64,000 nt of DNA from Prorocentrum cordatum (GCA_963575745.1 CAUYUJ010015499.1:259859-323858); one strand, 5' to 3'; counted from the first letter of the stretch, positions 21,160 through 33,231 are shown. Translations and numbers: made by a program. Notes: a model not told the origin generated them from the letters alone.

Positions 21160-21640
21160 TGTTCGGTTCCAGACGACCCCACCGGGCACTGGAACGGCCC
21201 ACGACCGCTCGAAGAACAGCCCGAGAAGGGCCCCAGAAGCCCCAGGGCGTTCGAAGACGGCCCAGTGCAGCCTCCAGACGGCTTGCGAGGCTTCCCCAGC
21301 CGCCCCACCTCCCAGAGGCTTTGAGGAGGCGAAGACAATTGATGAAGTCCTTCTGAGATTTTTTGGTTCCCGCCTTCTCGACCCAAGAGCGGCCAAGGAC
21401 GGCTCTGACGGCCTGCGAGCTCGCAACAAGACGGCCCAAGAGGGTCCCCAGTCGACCTCAGACGGCCCCGAGACCGCCCAAGAGAGTCCCAACACGGCCC
21501 GAAAAGGCCCCACGAGGCTCCCATGGGGGCCCCCGAGAGAGCCCCCAGTACGGCCCAAGCCCGGCAAGGCAGCCCAGCAGGGTCCCAGCACGGCCCAAGA
21601 GTGCCAGAGAACTGCTCAAAAGGGCTCCACGAGGACTACC
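21160..21640. repeat. Degenerate GACGGCCCAAGAG array, block 2
   Basis: Same phrase family as 19370-19740, for example AGACGGCCCAGTGCAGCC and ACGGCCCAAGAGGGTCCC. Confidence 0.6.
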
Positions 21641-21764
21641 ACGAAGGCCCAGACACGCCAAACACGTGCATTCCAGAGGCCTCCAGGATTTTCCCACAGG
21701 CCTCCAAGCAGATTTACTCGGGTGTTCGGATGAGGGTGTTCGGGTGTTCGGGCGTTCGCGTGTT

Positions 21765-21992
21765 GGGGTCATTGGTTGAGTTTGGCTTGTGATGTCAGGG
21801 TTCAGGTGTATGCTAAGGTGATAGGGTTCTGGCGTTCAGGTTGGGGCGTTCGAGACCACGAGAGCTTGGGTTGGGTGTTCGGGCTCCGGTGGTTGAGTTC
21901 GGGTTGGGATGTCAGGGTTCAGGAGTATGGTACGATGATTGGGTTTTGGCGTTCAGGTTGGAATTTCCGAGCCCACGAGAGCCCATGGTGAG
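21765..21992. repeat. Two tandem ~120-bp units
   Basis: TGATGTCAGGGTTCAGG/GGATGTCAGGGTTCAGG, TGGCGTTCAGGTTGG and CCACGAGAGC recur in the same order about 120 bp apart. Confidence 0.75.
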
Positions 21993-22084
21993 CGAGCGGA
22001 AAATTCATTTCAAAATTCGAAATTCACACATAAGCGCACAGTCTTCGCCCACCAGCAACGACCGTGACGTTGCCGGCAGCAGCC

Positions 22085-22335
22085 ACCTCCTCCTCCTCCT
22101 CCTCCTTTTCCTCCTCGTCCTCCTCCTCGTCCTCCTCTTCTTTCTCCTTCTCCTCCTCCTCCTCCTCCTCCTCGTCCTTCCCCTCCTCCTCCTCCTCCTC
22201 CTACTCCTCCTCCTCCTCTTCCTCCTCCTCCTCCGCCTCCTTTTCCTCCTCTTCCTCCTCCTCCTCCTCCTCCTTTTCCTCCTCCTCCTCATTTTCCTCC
22301 TCCTCCTCCTCCTCCTCCTCCTCCTCCTCCTCCTT
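22085..22335. repeat. (CTC)n array
   Basis: About 250 bp of CTC with TTC and GTC variants. Confidence 0.95.
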
Positions 22336-22546
22336 TGTGTGGTCCTTCACGGGAGCCTCAACGGGTCCCACAATTTCTTGCGAGTTCGGGGGCTTCGTCT
22401 GGATTTAGCTTTGGTCGACATTGGACGAAGTCAGGACGAAATGGTGACGAGGGGTGTTCGATATCTGGACGTGACGGAATCCAGTCGAAATCACTTTTAG
22501 AATGGGGCCGCGGAGGTTCACAGAGGCCCCTATGAAGGCTCACTGA

Positions 22547-22815
22547 ACCACCTCCTCCTCCTTCTCCTCCCCCTCCTCCTTCTCCTCCTCACTCGTCCTC
22601 TCCTCCGCTGCAAGTCTCGCAAGTCTCCGGAGCTCCTCATGGCAAGACCTCGACTCCAGGTGCGCCTCCTCCTCCTCCCGCTCGTACTCCCCCTCCCCCC
22701 TCTTCCACCCCTCCCTCCTCCACCTCCTCCCTCCCTCCCTCCCCCCCCCTCCCTCCCTCCTCCCTCCATCCCTCCTCCTCCCTCCTCCTCCTCCCTCCTC
22801 CTCCTTCTCTCCTCT
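22547..22815. repeat. CTC/CCCTCC-rich array
   Basis: Two CTC blocks around a 100-bp core carrying AAGTCTCGCAAGTCTC-like sequence near 22610. No gene seen. Confidence 0.85.
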
Positions 22816-22971
22816 GGCGCAGCCCGCGGCCCGCAGGGCGGCCCGCCTCCGCGCCGCGCCCGCCCCCCCCCCCCCCCACGCACGCCAACGCCCCTGCGGC
22901 CCGGCGCCGCGGCAGAGACAGTGACACCGCGAGAGCAGCATCGCCCCAGCCGCTTAGCTGCCCTGGTGCGC

Positions 22972-23135
22972 TTCAAGTCGGGCCTGTCCCTCTGCATGGG
23001 GGGAAACTCAAAAATAGCCCGCAAATGCTCGGGGACGATTAATTTGACCAGTTTTGAGCATTTTGGAGGTATTCTTGGGGTACCCTTTACGTTTCGTCCA
23101 AAATCCGCCTGTAGGGGGACACGCCCGACCTAAGG
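22972..23135. mobile_element. TIR element, MITE-like family copy 2
   Basis: Left end AAGTCGGGCCTGTCCCTCTG; right end CCTGTAGGGGGACACGCCCG then ACCTAAGG. The interior holds GGGGACGATTAATTT and GTCCAAAATCCGCC, both shared with copy 1. Length is about 160 bp. Confidence 0.8.
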
Positions 23136-23404
23136 AGCGCTCCTTCCGACATGCAGCGCGTGCCGTGTGCGAGACGTCCGCGGTAGCGTGCCGCGTGCTG
23201 GCTCGGCGCGCGTTGGGGGCAAGTTTTTGGCGAGCGCGTCGCGCCAGACCTGCGCATGTTCAGTCGGCGTGCCGGGCTCCGTGTGAACACGCTAGGTGTG
23301 TTGCGCGTTGCGCATAAGGGGCAGCTAGGAGTATCGCACCCCAGATCCCTTTGAGCCATGGCAGCATCTTGATTATCTTGTTGTTAATTTATTTGTTTGT
23401 TTGC

Positions 23405-23550
23405 TCGTTTCGCTATTTTCGGCCTCTGGGGGCCGCTACCGGTCCTCGGGACCGTAGACAAAAACGACTCAGGATGAAAATCTGGTCCTGGGGAAGGGAA
23501 TCGAGACTTCCAGGGGTCCACGTCATGAACAAAAAATCATGACGTCGGGG
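23405..23550. repeat. Dispersed 'GGGACCGTC...GGTCGGGACTTCC' repeat, copy 1
   Basis: Ordered blocks: TTTTCGGCC, TGGGGGCC, TCGGGACCGT, ACGACTCAGGATGAAAA, GGTCCTGGGGAAGGG, GACTTCCAGGGG and ATGACGTCGGGGGTCTGGG. Further copies lie near 23735, 25520, 35020, 35845 and 49305. No persuasive coding frame. Confidence 0.7.
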
Positions 23551-23734
23551 GTCTGGGTACGGTTGGGGACTTTTCGATCGCGTGTCGCTCCGCCAGTTTT
23601 TGGTCTACCACGCCTCTGCGCGACGCGCTGTCCACTTTCCGGTCCCCACGCGTCAACGTCCCGAGCCTTTCCGAGCCTCTCGCCTCGCGGGGCGGAGCGA
23701 CACGCTATCCACTCGCAGCAGCGGAGGCTCTTCG

Positions 23735-23885
23735 TCGGTTCGGCCCCCGGGGGCCCTCACCGGGCCCCGGGGTCGTCAGAGCACGCCCCAGGACGGAAAG
23801 CTGGCCCTGGGGAAGGGGATCGGGACTTCCGGGGAAGGGGATCGGGAAGCTGAACCAAGTCATGACATCGCAGGTCTGGGAAGTG
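23735..23885. repeat. Dispersed 'GGGACCGTC' repeat, copy 2
   Basis: Same block order as copy 1, with GGGGATCGGGACTTCCGG and GACATCGCAGGTCTGGG. Confidence 0.65.
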
Positions 23886-24399
23886 ATCGCGACGGGAGCC
23901 CTGGACCGCGGCCCCCTGCGGCATGCCTCTCTCGGCCTGGGCCCGGCCGCGGGCGCAGGCCCCCGACGTCACGACTTTTCCCCATGAGGTCGGCCCCCAG
24001 CGGTCTGGACCCACTCCCCTGGACAGGCGCTTCGTCCCGAGTCGTGTTCTGACGGTTCCGAGGGCAGGGGGGGGCCCCCACGGGGGCCGCAAACGGCGAA
24101 ACACAAAAGCCCGTCATGGTTTTTCCATGACCCGAGGAGAAAGCATGCTACGCATGTGGTGAAGGCAGCGATGCATCAATCAGATTTGGGTCCGTGAGTG
24201 GATCAGTCTGGAGTGTCCATGTCGAGGCCCTGATGCCTCCTTTGCTTCTTGAGCCGGCCATGATGCCCGCTCGTGCCCACCCCGTCCCGTCGCCAGGGCC
24301 TTCGCATCCCCCCCCTGTGGTGCTGGGCGGGCCCCCGGGGGCTCGCGCCGGGGGGTGCCGCCCCCGGGCGGCGTGGCGGACCTCTGCGGCGCCTCGGGG

Positions 24400-24710
24400 C
24401 TCATGGCCGCCGCCGCGCGCCCTCGCCCTGCCGCGCCGAGCTGCCGCGCGCCCCCTCGGGCGCGCGGGCGCGCGCGCGCGCGCGGGGGGGGGGGGGCGGG
24501 CCGCCCGCCGCCCGCGGCCGTCCGCCGTCGCAGTGGCCGCTGGCCGCCGCTGGCCGCCGTCGGCGGCCGCGGCCGCCGCGGCCGCCGCCGCCGTCGCGGC
24601 CGCCTGCCTGCCTGCCTGCCTGCCTGCTGCGGCCCGCGCCCCGCGTCGTGTCCTCTGCCTCCCCCCGCCTCCGCCGCCCTGCCCTGCCCTGCCGCGTGCT
24701 CCCGGGGGGG
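24400..24710. other. Extreme GC block with CpG-rich and CCTG runs
   Basis: GCGCGCGCGC, a G12-like run and GCCGCCGCGGCC repeats, followed by (CCTG)n near 24605. All open frames are low-complexity Ala/Arg/Pro peptides. No gene is supported. Confidence 0.7.
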
Positions 24711-24943
24711 AGGGGTGGGGGCCGGCAGGGGTGCGGGGGCCCCCAAGGCTTGCGGAGGTCGATGGATGGAGAGGAAGCGTGCTGCCAAACAAGTTCCAGA
24801 TGTCTGAAGCATGTTTCAAACATGTTTTAGACATGTAAAAACATGTTCTCCAGCTTCGGACCCAAGACTGCAGGCTGGCATGGGGTGAAACACCTGACGC
24901 AAACAGCATCGCGGGTGAGACAGCGCTGCCTTAAGCAGAGCAA

Positions 24944-25018
24944 AGGAGGAGGAGGAGGAGGAGGAGGAGGAGGAGGAGGAGGAGGAGGAGGAGGAGAAGG
25001 AGGAGGAGGAGGAGGACA
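24944..25018. repeat. (GAG)n microsatellite
   Basis: Near-pure GGA/GAG repeat of about 75 bp. Confidence 0.95.
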
Positions 25019-25377
25019 GTTGTAATTCAGTGGTGGGCTTGTTAGAGTGTCCAGTGTCATGGCGTCCACAGCCCCAGGCGGTGTGGTGACCGCTCCGCGT
25101 GGTGAGCCCGCGGGGAAGCCCAGAGGTGAGGCCCGTCTCAGCAGCAGGAGGAGGCGGCGCGCGACAATGCGATAACGCTCGGGCGGCCCACGATGCCATC
25201 CCAATGCCAAGCTTCAGGACGTCGACATGATGAAAAAATCTCAATTTCAAAATCGTTGCGGCTCCTTGGGGGGAGGTATGCCCAGAGCTCCGAGGAGGCA
25301 TGTCGCTTTCCACTCGGCGGCTGGGTGCCGGCCTCCGGGACCCGCTCTCGGGCCCGAGGACCCTCAGATGATGGATC

Positions 25378-25490
25378 GGGGAGGAGGAGGAGGAGGAGGA
25401 GGAGGAGGAGGAGGAGGAGGAGGAGGAGGAGGAGGAGGAGGAGGAGGAGGAGGAGGAGGAGGAGGAGGAAGAGGAGGAGGAGGAAAAGGG
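25378..25490. repeat. (GAG)n microsatellite
   Basis: About 110 bp of GAG triplets, followed directly by copy 3 of the dispersed GGGACCGTC repeat. Confidence 0.95.
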
Positions 25491-25519
25491 GCCCCAGACC
25501 TGATCGCGTCGTCGAAAAG

Positions 25520-25680
25520 TCAGGGCGGCAAGCTTTTCACCATGCTCGGCCCTTGGGGGCCCTCGCCGGGCCCCGGGACCGTCAGGAACGGCCTGGGTGA
25601 GAAACCGGTCCCGGGGAAAGGGTCGGGACTTCCGGGGGCGCCGAATGGAACAAATCAGGACGTCGCGTAGACCCCCGACG
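25520..25680. repeat. Dispersed 'GGGACCGTC' repeat, copy 3
   Basis: CCTTGGGGGCCCTCGCCGGG, CGGGACCGTCAG, GGTCCCGGGGAAAGGGTCGG and GGACGTCGC in the family order. An inverted partial copy follows at 25680-25770. Confidence 0.7.
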
Positions 25681-26644
25681 TCATGAATTTGTCATAACGT
25701 CGACCCCCAGAGGTCTCGACCCCTTCCCTGCAGGGGACAGGTTTCTCATCCTGAGTCGATGTTTGCCGGTCCCGAGCGCCGGTCAGGGCCTCCAGAGGCC
25801 GAACACTGCAGAACACCTGCCGTCGTGTTTTTTCATACCTCGAGGGGGTCTGGGACTCGGGTCGTCGTTCTTCGCGGGCGTCTCGGGCGACTGGGGGCCT
25901 CCCAGGCCCCAGGGCCGCGCGGTGGCGGGCAGAGCGCGGCGAGGCCTCTCGGGAGGCGCGGGGCGGGTCGCTCGGGGGCCGACGCCGCGCGCCGGGGGCG
26001 GGCGTCCTGTTCCGCGCCGCCCAGGCGTGCCCGCGTCGCGACAAGAAGTCGGGCCGGGAGGTCTGCGTTGCCTGCGGCTTCTGCAGAGGCCGAGAAGCAA
26101 GCAGCGACGAAGCGTCCCGGCGTGCCTCTGGGCCTAATTACCAACACCAGTGTTCTAAGAGCGGCCGGTGGTTTCCACGAATACTGTTCTCAGAACGTTT
26201 CTGGCTGGGACTGTCTTGTTCTGACACAGCGGTTTTCTGTTCTGAGAGAATTTCGTTTTTGTAGGGAACCGATGGGTTCCCCGGGGGGTGCTTACGTTTT
26301 CGGCCCCACGGGGGCCCCCATGGGGGGGGCGCACAAAGGCCCCTGCAGAGGGGGCGCCCTGGCGCGGGGGGCCCCGCGGGGACCCTACAGAGGCATGCCG
26401 CAAAGCCCGCTTCTGGGCCCCCATAGGGGGCCCCTCCCGGGCTCTGGGGCCGTCAGACACGACTCGGGATGAAAGGCCAGTCCAGTGAGAGGTGTCGGGG
26501 CTTCCCAGGACCAGGCCTGAACAAAGTCAAGGCACCGGGGCCCAGGGCCCCCTCTTCCTGCGCCATCTGTCGAGCCAGGTCGATGTGTGAGGGTCCCGGG
26601 GCCCGAAACCTGGCGAACACCAAACCCAGTTCGAAAAACTGAGA

Positions 26645-27600
26645 CCAGGGTCGCAGGTTCCTCCTATAGATAATTTCTCCCTGTCGCACCCCGAGGCAAG
26701 TTTTTAGGGCGGGCCGGGCGTTTCATCTCAGACAGCCTCACCATTTATGACCCTGAAGCTCCACAAGTGACAACAGTTTCACAGACGGAGGGCGGGTCGT
26801 TTTCAACATGTTGCTCTTGCCTTAGCGCCGCGCACATTCGTTTTAAACATTTGCAAGAGTTTCACGGATTGAAGGCGGATGTTTTTCAACATGTGGCTCT
26901 CGCCTTGGCGCGGCGCACATTCGTTTCAAACATTTGCAAGAGTTTCACGGATTGAGGGCGGTTCCTTTTCAAAATGCGGCTGTCGCCTCAGCGCCGCGCA
27001 CATTCGCTTTTAACATTTGCAAGAGTTTCACGGATTCAGGGCGGGTGGTTTTCAAAATGTAGCTCTCGTCTTAGCGCCGCGCACATCCGGTTAACAACAT
27101 TACAACAGTTTCACGGATTGAAGACGGGTGATGTTCAAAATGTGGCTCTCGCCTTAGCGCGGCGCACATTCGTTGCAAACATCTGCAAGAGTTTCATTTT
27201 CAAAATGTGGCTCTTGCCTTAGCGCCGCGCATATTCATTTTTAACATTAGGAAGAGTTTCACGGATTCCCATGATCAACGTACCAGAAATTGTGTCCTGG
27301 AAGGATTCAGGAGCATGCGGGCGCAACAGTTATGTTGACTCGCGGTGTTGAGCCCCCAAAAATGGCGTTCTGGCACGATTCCGGATCGTCAAGTCGCAGC
27401 AGTCAGGTTGATACGTGACGACGTGGCGTTGACAGCTCGAGTTTGGCACGCTTCAGGATCGTCAAACGGTTGTCTTCCACCAATGGAAATGAGCCGTTGT
27501 AGGGGCTTATCAAGAGGGAGCTTGGAGGGAGGGTTAATTCCAATGTCGTTGATGACTCGTAGGTTTACAATGGTCCTCTTCACCTTCACAGGGGTATGCT
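26645..27600. repeat. Element with internal ~85-bp satellite, copy 1
   Basis: Conserved left flank (TCCCTGTCGCACCC, TTTTTAGGGCGGG, ATGACCCTGAAGCTC), then about six units containing GAGTTTCACGGATTGA, GGCGGGTGGTTTTCAA and TAGCGCCGCGCACATTCG. The right flank starts ACGGATTCCCATGATCA and runs through CAGTCAGGTTGATACG to GGAGGGAGGGTT. Copy 2 is at 28604-29945. Confidence 0.85.
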
Positions 27601-27637
27601 TAACTTTAAGGGCAGTAGCGCTACACTTCAACCCTCC

Positions 27638-27684
27638 TGTTCCTCCTCCTCCTCCTCCTCCTCCTCTTCCTCCTCCTCCTCGAT
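27638..27684. repeat. (CTC)n microsatellite
   Basis: Short CTC run directly after element copy 1. Confidence 0.9.
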
Positions 27685-27902
27685 GATGGGCAATCTTGCT
27701 TTTTCAGCCTCCGCTGATGTCTGGCTGTTGGCAGGCCCCGCTGGAACTACCAGCGAGCCCTCGAAAAGAGAGGGCCCAGGGCGAGATGAGCGCTACCTGC
27801 TCCAAAACAGCTGCGGCACAATGTCGGCGTGCGGATTCACTACCCCAGAACTTCCATCCAACAATTCATGCTTAGCTCAACGACTCGTTTGGCCACCAGC
27901 TG

Positions 27903-28190
27903 TCTGATAGGAGGCTGCCATTAGTGACGGACCTGCGCTGTACCATGCAATACGGACCGAGACCGGCCTCATTGCAATCTGCAGCTCCAGTCTCCACCTG
28001 GCAATCACTTCATTGAGTGCTCTTCCCACCCGTCGGGAGTACAGCAGAGGGTGGCAAGGAAGCCTCAACCAGAGAACTTCCTGGGGCTGGGGGTTGGTTC
28101 TGCGAACTGGCACCCAGCAAAATTGCACTTCTTCTGCAAGCTGCCAGGCTTTGGGTCGATTGGAGAGGCCTGACGGCCGGTGCCGCCGAC
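27903..28190 (-). other. Unrecognised coding-like open stretch (possible exon or retroelement remnant)
   Basis: On the minus strand about 95 codons are open with a balanced amino-acid mix, including NRPKAWQLAEEV, FCWVPVRRTNPQ, RRVGRALNEVIARW and VSVRIAWYSAG, ending in a TGA near 27905. The balanced composition contrasts with the low-complexity frames around it. Just upstream on that strand a (CTC)n tract ends in CTCCTAG and GATCAG|GG, which could act as a polypyrimidine tract and AG|G acceptor. I recognise no family and no catalytic motif. It could be a retroelement fragment or a chance frame. Confidence 0.3.
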
Positions 28191-28213
28191 CCTGATCGAA
28201 AGGGCTAGGAGTG

Positions 28214-28258
28214 GGAGGAGGAGGAGGAGGAGGAGGAGGAGGAGGAGGAGGAGGATTC
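28214..28258. repeat. (GAG)n microsatellite
   Basis: About 40 bp of GAG; on the minus strand it is the CTC tract before the coding-like stretch. Confidence 0.92.
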
Positions 28259-28424
28259 TAAAAATGGCTGAAATTGTTGAGCAGTTTCAGCTTAGCCTCT
28301 TGGAGAATTGCCTCGGTGCTGCCGCGAGCCCTTGGCCTACGCACTCCCGCTGCGGGCCAGCTGCGATGCACCGCACTGCCACTGGGTCGTGCCCACCCTT
28401 AAAGGACATGAGCACTGCACTGCA

Positions 28425-28495
28425 ATCCTCCTCCTCCTCCTCCTCCTCCTCCTCCTCCTCGCACCTCCTCCTCCTCCTCCTCCACCGATTCCTCG

Positions 28496-28527
<32 letters not shown>

Positions 28528-28603
28528 CTCCCCCCTCCCCCTCCTCCCCTCCTCCTCCTCCTCCTCCTCCTCGTCCTCCTCCTCCTCGCCCTCCTCCATC
28601 CCT
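28425..28603. repeat. (CTC)n array
   Basis: About 180 bp of CTC with CCCCTCC interruptions, directly before element copy 2. Confidence 0.93.
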
Positions 28604-29945
28604 TTTCCTCATACCTAATTTTTCCCTGTCGCACCCTGGGGCCAGTTTTTAGGGCGGGTCGGGCGTTTCGCATGAAGCTTCGTCACCACTTATGACCCTG
28701 AAGCTCAAAAAGTGACAACCGTTTCACAGATGGAGGGCGGGTCGTTTTCAACATGTTGCTCTCGCCTTAGCGCCGCGCGCATTCGTTCAAAACAAATGGC
28801 AGTAGTTTCACGGATTGAGGGCGGGTGGTTTTCAACATGTGGCTCTTGCTGTAGCGCGGCGCACATGCTACTGTAACAGTTTGCAAGAGTTCCACGGGTT
28901 GAGGGCGGGTGGTTTTCAACATGCGGTTCTCGCCTCAGCGCCGCGCACATCCGTTTTAAACAACCTGCCAGAGTTTCACGGATTGAAGTCGGCTGGTTTT
29001 CAAAATCTGGCTCTCGCCTTTGGCGCGGCGCGCATTTGCTTGAAACAGTTGTAAGGATTTCATGGATGGCAGGCGGGTGATTTTCAAAATGTCGCTCTCG
29101 CATCAGCGCCGCGCGCATTCGTCTAATCAATTTGCAAGAGTTTCGCGGATTCGGGGCGACTGGTTTTCAACATGTGGCTCTCGCCTTTGGCGCCGCGCAC
29201 ATTTGTTTAAACAAACTGCAAGAGTTTGACGGACTGAGGGCGGGTGGTCTTCAAAATCTGGCTCTCGCCTTTGGCGCCGCGCAGATTTGTTTTACAAGTT
29301 TGCAGGAGTTCCACGGGTTGAGGGCGGGTGGTATTCAAAATGTTGCTCTCGCCTCAGCGCCGCGCACATTCGTTCGAGAAAGTTCTAAGAGTTTCATGGA
29401 TTGAAGGCGGGTGGTTTTCAAAATGTGGCTCTCGCTTCAGCGCCGCGCACATACGTTTAAACAAACTGCAAGAGTTTCATGGATTGATGGCGGGTGGTTT
29501 TCAACATGTGGCTCTCGTCTTAGCGCTGCACGCACTCGCTTCGAAGATTTCGAAGAGTTTCGCGGATTGAGGGCGGTTCCTTTTTGAAAATGTGGTTCTT
29601 AGCGCCGCGCATATTCGTTTCAACAAATTACAAGCGTTTCACGGACTCCCATGATCAGTGCACCAAGAATTGTGTTTTTGGAAGGATTCAGCATTCTGAA
29701 GGCGCGACAGTTACGTTGATTCGTTGGGTTGAAGTCTCAGGAATGGTGTTCTGGCGCGATTCAAGATCGCCAAGACGTAACAGTCAGGTTGATCCGTTGC
29801 GCTGGAATCCCGAGCACACTGTTCTGGCATGCTTCAGGGTCTTCAAACAGTTGTCTTCCACCGAGGCAGCTCCTTCAGTGGAGAAGATCCGTTGCAGGGG
29901 CCTATGGAAGTGGAGTTTTGGAGGGAGGGTTTAGTCCATCTTCGT
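28604..29945. repeat. Element with internal ~85-bp satellite, copy 2
   Basis: Same left flank (CCCTGTCGCACCCTGGGGCC, TTTTTAGGGCGGG, ATGACCCTGAAGCTC), about eleven satellite units, then the same right flank from ACGGACTCCCATGATCAG to GGAGGGAGGGTTTAGTCC. Copies 1 and 2 therefore differ mainly in satellite copy number. Confidence 0.85.
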
Positions 29946-29954
29946 TGATGACTC

Positions 29955-30300
29955 TTGGGTTTCCCCTGGGGCGCCGCCGCCTCGTCTGGCCGCAGCGACG
30001 GCGCCGGCCGGGCCGACGGACGCCCCTTGCCGCGCTACGCCGCGCGCCGCCAGCGCCTCGGTGGCTCGAAAGGCGGCCGCTGCGCAGAGGGCCTGCGAGG
30101 CACGCGCGTGGGCCGGGTCGGCCAGTGGCGCGGCGCGGCGGCGGCGATGCGGGCCGGGCTCGTGGCTGGCGCCGTCGTGGACCGGCGGCGGCCTCGGATC
30201 GCACCCTGCCCGAGGTCCTGGCGCTGCCATTTGTTTCTCGCGGCGGGCGTCTTCGCCCCGTTTCATCGGGCCCGAGGGCCCTGACAGATGGATCCGGCTC
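29955..30300. other. GC-rich stretch, no gene recognised
   Basis: Open in several frames on both strands with Ala/Arg-rich translations. No family motif was found. Confidence 0.4.
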
Positions 30301-30365
30301 GAGAGATGGGGCAGAAAGGTGGGGTTTGGGGTTTCGGTTGTGGTTATTGTTGTTGCTGTTGTTGT

Positions 30366-31113
30366 TGTTGTTGAACATTATTAATTCTAAAGAATAATTA
30401 TTGTTGGGACCCCTGGTGCACGGCCCCCCCGCCGCGCCTAGGCCGCAGCTACATTTTCATCATTTTTTCGCGAAAGCTTCAGAAAAGTGGATGGGGTCCA
30501 GATCCGGTTGTTTTGTTGTAATCCGTTTTCCCTTGCAAAAAACACTATAAAATGACATTTCTTGTTCTAATATAATCAAATTTCAAGAATCCCTTGCAAA
30601 AAATAAGGTAAAGTGGACATTCGCGCGCGCAAGACGAAATCCTTCCAAAAGCTTAGTGTTCGGAGCGATTTTAACATAAAAACATCAAAAAACCAATGGT
30701 TTTTCAACAAAAAAATGTCAAAATCTCATCCCGCGCGCTCTTGCGGATTCGTAGGAAACCCAACACTTTTTAAACATTTCTGTCAAACGGGCTTTTGCGA
30801 GCAACTTTTTCGAACTTCTGCGACAACGGTTGCGCACCTGCCAGGGCCATCATCCCTGTCAAATAATACCATGCGGGACACATTCGTTTTTTCTTCGCGC
30901 GCGCACGCCGTCGTCGTCGGCCGCGGGGCCCTGAATAGTAGCCACGGTCGTCCGCATGCCACGAAGTGAAGTGTCCGAACGTCATAGGGCGGGAAGCTGG
31001 GTGTGGGTGGTGGCGAAGAGTCGTTTGGAAACTTGGTAGAGCTTGAACCGGCCCCCCACAAAGTGGGGGTATTGCCCGCCTCCTATGAAAACCCTGGCAC
31101 TGGTGAGAACGGA
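30366..31113 (+). repeat. ~740-bp (TTG)-bounded repeat R740, copy A
   Basis: It starts next to (TTG)n with GAACATTATTAATTCTAAAG and AATAATTATTGTTGGGACCC, includes AAAAAACACTATAAAATGAC, CAAGAATCCCTTGCAAAAAA, AAGACGAAATCCTTCCAAAA and CAAACGGGCTTTTGCGAGCA, and ends AAAACCCTGGCACTGGTGAG before another (TTG)n. Copies B (38838) and C (51065) are highly similar. A short open frame (about 118 codons) is shared by copies A and C and disrupted in B, with no recognised family. Confidence 0.85.
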
Positions 31114-31129
31114 GTGTCCCCAGTCTTAA

Positions 31130-31589
<460 letters not shown>

Positions 31590-32045
31590 GGTCTCTCATT
31601 AACTCGTGAAACATAATTGTTGTTGATCCCCCCTCTGGTGACAATTGTGTTTTTTTTTCCATTGAAGTGCTTCCTCCGGGGTTCGCACCCTGTTTTTAGC
31701 AGGGGAAGTCACGGGGCTCAAACTGCGTTGGTGTCCCCCGGATTTCAACAACGGCTCCCGCCTGAGACTTCCTCCAAATTTAGACAGTACTCCCGCTCCC
31801 GCCTGAGATGTCTTCGAATTTTACTCAAGTATCGCGCTCTCGCTTGGGACGCTTTTTACGCTTTATGAAAACAATTGATATCGGCGCTCTGGAGTCGCGC
31901 TCTCGCGGGAGATTTGCCTGCAATGTACTACAGAATCGCGCTCTTACGTTGGAATTCCCTGCAATTTGCTAAAGCGCCGCGCCCCCGACACTCAGGCGCC
32001 CAGGAGTCGCGCTCACGCTTAGGACTCCCTCGCAGCTTATTTGGG
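31590..32045. repeat. Module M1, copy B
   Basis: CTCTCATTAACTCGTG, ATAATTGTTGTTGATCCCCC, CATTGAAGTGCTTCCTCCGG, GGCTCCCGCCTGAGACTTCC and the GCGCTCTCGC repeats appear in the order seen in copy A at 4255. Confidence 0.75.
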
Positions 32046-32049
32046 AGTC

Positions 32050-32790
32050 GGGATCTCGCTGCCCTTCGTGGCCCCGTTGCAGCCCTTCGCTGCCCTTCGT
32101 GGCCCCGTTGCAGCCCTTCGTGGCCCCCTCGCTGCCCTTCATTGCCCCGTTGCAGCCCTTCGTGGCCCCGTTGCAGCCTTTCGTTGCCCCCTCGCTGCCC
32201 TTCGTGGCCCCGTTGCAGCCCTTCGTGGCCCCCTTGCTGCCCTTCGTGGCCCCGTTGCAGCCCTTCGTGGCCCCGTTGCAGCCCTTCGTGGTCCCGTTGC
32301 GCCCCTTCGTGGCCCCCTCGCTGCCCTTCGTGGCCCCGTTGCAGCCCTTCGTGGCCGCCTCGCTACCCTTCGTGGCCCCATATATGTATGCCCTTCGTGG
32401 CCCCCGCTTATTCGCGCCCTTCGTGGCCCCATATGCATGCGCTTCGTGGCCCCGCCGTCGCCTTTCGTGGCCCCCTCGCTGCCCTCAGTGGCCCCGTCCT
32501 TGCCTCTGCGGCCCAATATACGTATGCCCTTCGTGGCCCCCGCTTATTCGCGCCGGTTGTGGCCCCAGCTGCTTGCCCTTCGTGGCCCCGCTGTTGCCTT
32601 TTGTGGCCTCCTCGCTGGCCTACGTGGCCCCGTTGCTACCCTCAGTAGCCCCGTCGTTGCCCTCTGTGGCCCCGCATTATCTGCCCTTCGTGGCCCCCGC
32701 TCGTTCGCGCCCTTCGTTGCCCCATACGCATGCCCTTCGTGGCCCCGCTGTCGCCCTTTCGTGGCCTCCTTCCTGCCCTTCGTGTTCCTG
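32050..32790. repeat. 21-bp minisatellite GCCCTTCGTGGCCCC, array 1
   Basis: Units such as TTCGTGGCCCCGTTGCAGCC (20-21 bp) with variants. The array is open in several frames. It is interspersed with a longer period containing ATATGTATGCCC(TTCGTGG) and CCCGCTTATTCGCGCC. Confidence 0.92.
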
Positions 32791-32825
32791 CTGTCGCTCT
32801 CGTTCTCACTCTTGCTCTCGCTTTC

Positions 32826-32826
32826 G

Positions 32827-32882
<56 letters not shown>

Positions 32883-33156
32883 GGTCGGTCACCTGTCCGT
32901 CCCGCTTGGGGTCGGGTTGTCGCCGATCAGCGTTGACGCTGGCCAGGCTGGTGGTCCGCGGCCGCCCCGCCGCTTGCCTGGGCCCGGCCTGCAGGAAGAG
33001 ATTCACCCCCCAAAAAGGGTTACGATCGAAGACGAAGAAGGCGGACATCGAGGGTTTGGGAAATACGCGTTGACGGACACTCGAGCAGATACGAGCGAAC
33101 AGTCTTAACATGATTGTTGTTGTTGTCGTCGTCGTCATCATCGTCGTTGTTGCTGC

Positions 33157-33187
<31 letters not shown>

Positions 33188-33189
33188 GC

Positions 33190-33231
<42 letters not shown>

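Noticed and set aside
24194-24840. Overlapping 200-codon Ala/Arg/Pro-rich frames on both strands
   Set aside because: Extreme GC composition explains the openness; no motif or homology.
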